Part shown: one piece after another, positions 4,785 through 6,573 of the stretch
How positions within the stretch are numbered: position 1 is the first letter of the stretch
Layout: each line of letters starts with the position of its first letter
Source of the DNA: an uncultured euryarchaeote
GTDB taxonomy: Archaea; Nanohalarchaeota; Nanosalinia; Nanosalinales; Nanosalinaceae
NCBI GenBank assembly: GCA_937132175.1
Contig: CAKZNU010000146.1
Coordinates: 1-6,573 of the forward strand
DNA length: 6,573 bases
Direction: 5' to 3'
Translations under genes and position numbers: made by a program
Notes under the pieces: model-generated
Told to the model about the DNA's origin: nothing
Database searches by the model: none
Seen by the model: the letters and a program-made list of their open reading frames with translations, nothing else

Positions 4785-6413
4785 GTGTTCGCCGGGGGTT
4801 CGGTAGCGGTGGAACAGCCTCTTTTCTGGTCGGATCAGCTGGCTTATGCCGTGACCCGGAAGTTCCCGGAGAAAGACACCTATGTAGTGGCCTCTGGCAT
4901 AACGCCTTCCGGCCATGTACACATCGGAAACTTCAGGGAGATAATCACGACGGACTTTGTCTATAAGTCGCTGAAAAACTACGGCGAGGAAGCAAAGTTT
5001 ATCTACAGCTGGGACGACTACGACAGGTTCCGAAAGGTTCCTGAGGAGGAGCCGGACAGCTACGAGCAGCACATAGGACTGCCTGCGTCAGAGGTTCCTG
5101 ACTCAGAGGGCTGTCACGAATCCTATGCGGCACACTTCGAGGCAGAGCTGGAGGAAAGCCTCGAGGACATGCATCTGGATGTAGAGTTCATCAGACAGAG
5201 CGAGATGTTCCAGAAAGGCAAATACTCCTCACTGATCCGGGACGCAATGAACTCCCGTGATACGGTAAAAGATATACTCGATCAGTACCGCTCCGAGGAC
5301 CTTGAGGACGACTGGCAGCCTCTCCGTGTCTACTGCAGGGAGTGTGGAAAGGACTTCACCGACGTAAAGGAGTACAACGGAGAGTTTACCGTGACCTACT
5401 TCTGTAAGGAATGTGGGGAGGAGTTCGGGATCGACTTTAGGGAAGATGACTCAGTGAAGCCCCCGTGGCGGGTTGACTGGCCTATGAGGTGGGTTTACGA
5501 GGACGTATCCTTTGAGCCTGGAGGAAAGGATCACTCCGCGGCCGGTTCCTCCCGTGATACAGGAGAGGAAATTATCAGAGAGGTCTGGGGAGAGGAGCCA
5601 CCGGTCTATCAGATGTATGACTTCGTGAGGCTCAAGGGCAGCGACAAGAAGATCTCCTCAAGCTCCGGAGAAGACGTCATGACTCTAGAGGATATGAAGG
5701 AGGTCTACAGCCCGGAGATGATACGTTTCCTGTTTTCACAGAGCAAGCCCCGTAGCGTCATAGAGCTGGCTTTCGGAGAGGAGGCCATACAGGTATTTGA
5801 CAGGTTCGACAGGATAGAATCACATTACTTCAATCCGGAAGATATGGAAAACGAAAAGAAGAGCAGACACCAGGAACGGGTATACGAGCTTGCAATGGTG
5901 GAAACACCGGAGCAAGAGCCTGTGAGGGTTCCATTCAAACACGCCTCCTTCGTCGCACAGACAGTACCGGAGAAGGAATGGCGCACCCGTGGCATAGAGT
6001 CACTGCAGAGAACCGGACATGTGCCTGAAGATATCTCCGAACAGAACGTTGAGAGAACCATGGAACGGATGCGTCGCGCGAAAAACTGGGCCAGAGAGTA
6101 TGCACCGGAGAAGTACGTCTACAGGATAAACACGGATGCAGAAGGCACAGAGCAACTGGAAGAAAACCAGGTAGAGGCCTTGGAGTTGCTTCTACAGGCT
6201 CTGGAGGATTCGCCGGATGAAGAAAAGATTGATGAACGCATGTGGGATGTAAGGGACGAATCCGAGCTTGAGACCGGAGAGTTCTTCGAGACCTGTTATA
6301 CAGCCTTGCTTGGAAAAGACTCAGGACCAAGACTGTCCACGCTGATAGCATCTCTCGGGACCTCGAAGACACAGAGTATCCTTTCGGAGGTCATCGAGAA
6401 GGCAGAGACTTGA
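4785..6413 (+). CDS. lysS: class I lysyl-tRNA synthetase
   Basis: Charges tRNA-Lys with lysine using ATP in the cytoplasm. Class I LysRS is the archaeal form, unrelated to the class II enzyme of most bacteria. The Rossmann core starts with VVASGITPSGHVHIGN (34-49), whose HVHIGN is the HIGH motif. Next come SWDDYDRFRKVP (75-86), two CxxC pairs at 184/187 and 207/210 (zinc-finger insertion), GGKDHSAAGSSRDTG (246-260) and the KMSKS equivalent KISSSSG (289-295). The C-terminal third is helical and would form the anticodon-binding bundle. At 542 residues it is of normal family length. It is highly acidic, as expected for a salt-in halophile. In the KMSKS loop the second Lys seen in many homologues (KMSSSKG) is Ser. 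The GTG start is supported by GGAGGAT; a second in-frame GTG at 4809 would remove eight residues. It runs divergently from the S2P gene. Confidence 0.97.
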   Translation: MFAGGSVAVEQPLFWSDQLAYAVTRKFPEKDTYVVASGITPSGHVHIGNFREIITTDFVYKSLKNYGEEAKFIYSWDDYDRFRKVPEEEPDSYEQHIGLPASEVPDSEGCHESYAAHFEAELEESLEDMHLDVEFIRQSEMFQKGKYSSLIRDAMNSRDTVKDILDQYRSEDLEDDWQPLRVYCRECGKDFTDVKEYNGEFTVTYFCKECGEEFGIDFREDDSVKPPWRVDWPMRWVYEDVSFEPGGKDHSAAGSSRDTGEEIIREVWGEEPPVYQMYDFVRLKGSDKKISSSSGEDVMTLEDMKEVYSPEMIRFLFSQSKPRSVIELAFGEEAIQVFDRFDRIESHYFNPEDMENEKKSRHQERVYELAMVETPEQEPVRVPFKHASFVAQTVPEKEWRTRGIESLQRTGHVPEDISEQNVERTMERMRRAKNWAREYAPEKYVYRINTDAEGTEQLEENQVEALELLLQALEDSPDEEKIDERMWDVRDESELETGEFFETCYTALLGKDSGPRLSTLIASLGTSKTQSILSEVIEKAET

Positions 6414-6435
6414 TGTTTACGGAGCCGTCGAAAAC

Positions 6436-6573
6436 GTGGAAGACGATCTCAACTACATGGCTCTACAGCTCTGTGCTGTACTCACTGCAGTCTACGGGCT
6501 GCAGGTCTTTACAGGGTTCGATCCAGCCTTCCAGTTCGGAGAGACGGCTTTACACACCTTCTTTACCTCCTTT
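6436..6573 (+). CDS. membrane protein, N-terminal part, possibly rhomboid family (3' end outside window)
   Basis: An open frame continues past the window edge. From a GTG at 6436, 11 nt after a weak GGAG (6421-6424), it encodes 46 visible residues; an ATG at 6457 is an alternative start. A short acidic head (MEDDLNYM) is followed by a hydrophobic segment LQLCAVLTAVYGLQVF (about 10-25), then FDPAFQF and ALHTFFTSF. A first membrane helix, a DPA-like turn and a TxFTSxF stretch just before the window ends resemble the N-terminus of rhomboid intramembrane serine proteases, where the next residues are usually LH and an HxxxN helix. The catalytic Ser and His are outside the window, so family membership is tentative. 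It lies 22 bp after lysS on the same strand and is probably cotranscribed. A competing frame from an ATG overlapping the lysS stop gives Ser/Thr-rich sequence unlike a protein. Confidence 0.5.
   Translation, partial: MEDDLNYMALQLCAVLTAVYGLQVFTGFDPAFQFGETALHTFFTSF

Noticed and set aside
5935..6372. 145-codon minus-strand frame opposite lysS
   Set aside because: Arg/Leu/Ser-rich shadow with no motif or RBS; the plus-strand frame is certain.
6413..6573. ATG overlapping the lysS stop (TGATG) as the start of the next gene
   Set aside because: That frame gives Ser/Thr-rich sequence without a membrane helix, while the other frame gives a clear hydrophobic segment and family-like motifs.

Overview
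The window looks like chromosomal DNA of a salt-adapted archaeon. The archaeal signs are a class I lysyl-tRNA synthetase, a geranylgeranyl reductase family flavoprotein, a cis-prenyltransferase, and TATA boxes about 25 bp upstream of several start codons (leaderless or short-leader transcripts). The salt sign is that nearly every protein is rich in Asp and Glu and poor in Lys. GC content looks intermediate, ATA and AGA/AGG codons are common, and genes are small and tightly packed. This would suit a nanohaloarchaeal (DPANN) genome better than a typical high-GC haloarchaeon, but that placement is inference.

Layout. Bases 1-542 (+) hold the C-terminal end of an SMC/Rad50-like ATPase: the tail of a coiled coil, then the signature, Walker B and H-loop. 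A 261-bp convergent gap (543-803) follows, with several inverted repeats and no convincing gene. A minus-strand operon then runs from 2999 down to 804: [2Fe-2S] ferredoxin, geranylgeranyl reductase, cis-prenyltransferase and a 34-codon zinc-ribbon protein. Gaps within it are 3 and 7 bp, and the last junction overlaps by 3 bp. A leaderless promoter precedes the ferredoxin. Upstream, also on the minus strand, lie a 64-residue C2H2 zinc-finger protein with its own promoter and a site-2-protease-like membrane metalloprotease with a leaderless promoter. A 125-bp divergent promoter region (4660-4784) separates the protease from class I lysS (4785-6413, +). After lysS a membrane protein begins and runs off the window; its visible part resembles the start of a rhomboid-family protein.

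How the genes fit together. The ferredoxin-reductase-prenyltransferase operon is a coherent isoprenoid-lipid module. The ferredoxin could supply electrons for saturating geranylgeranyl chains, and the cis-prenyltransferase would make polyprenyl carriers for glycosylation. The tiny zinc-ribbon protein is translationally coupled to this module and has no known role that I can assign. The S2P homologue and the possible rhomboid would place two intramembrane-protease families on either side of lysS. I see no mobile elements, CRISPR arrays, tRNA or rRNA genes. The less ordinary items are the overlooked 34-codon gene, the adrenodoxin-type ferredoxin paired with the reductase, the divergent prenyltransferase, the altered ABC signature in the SMC/Rad50 protein, and the hairpin-rich convergent gap.
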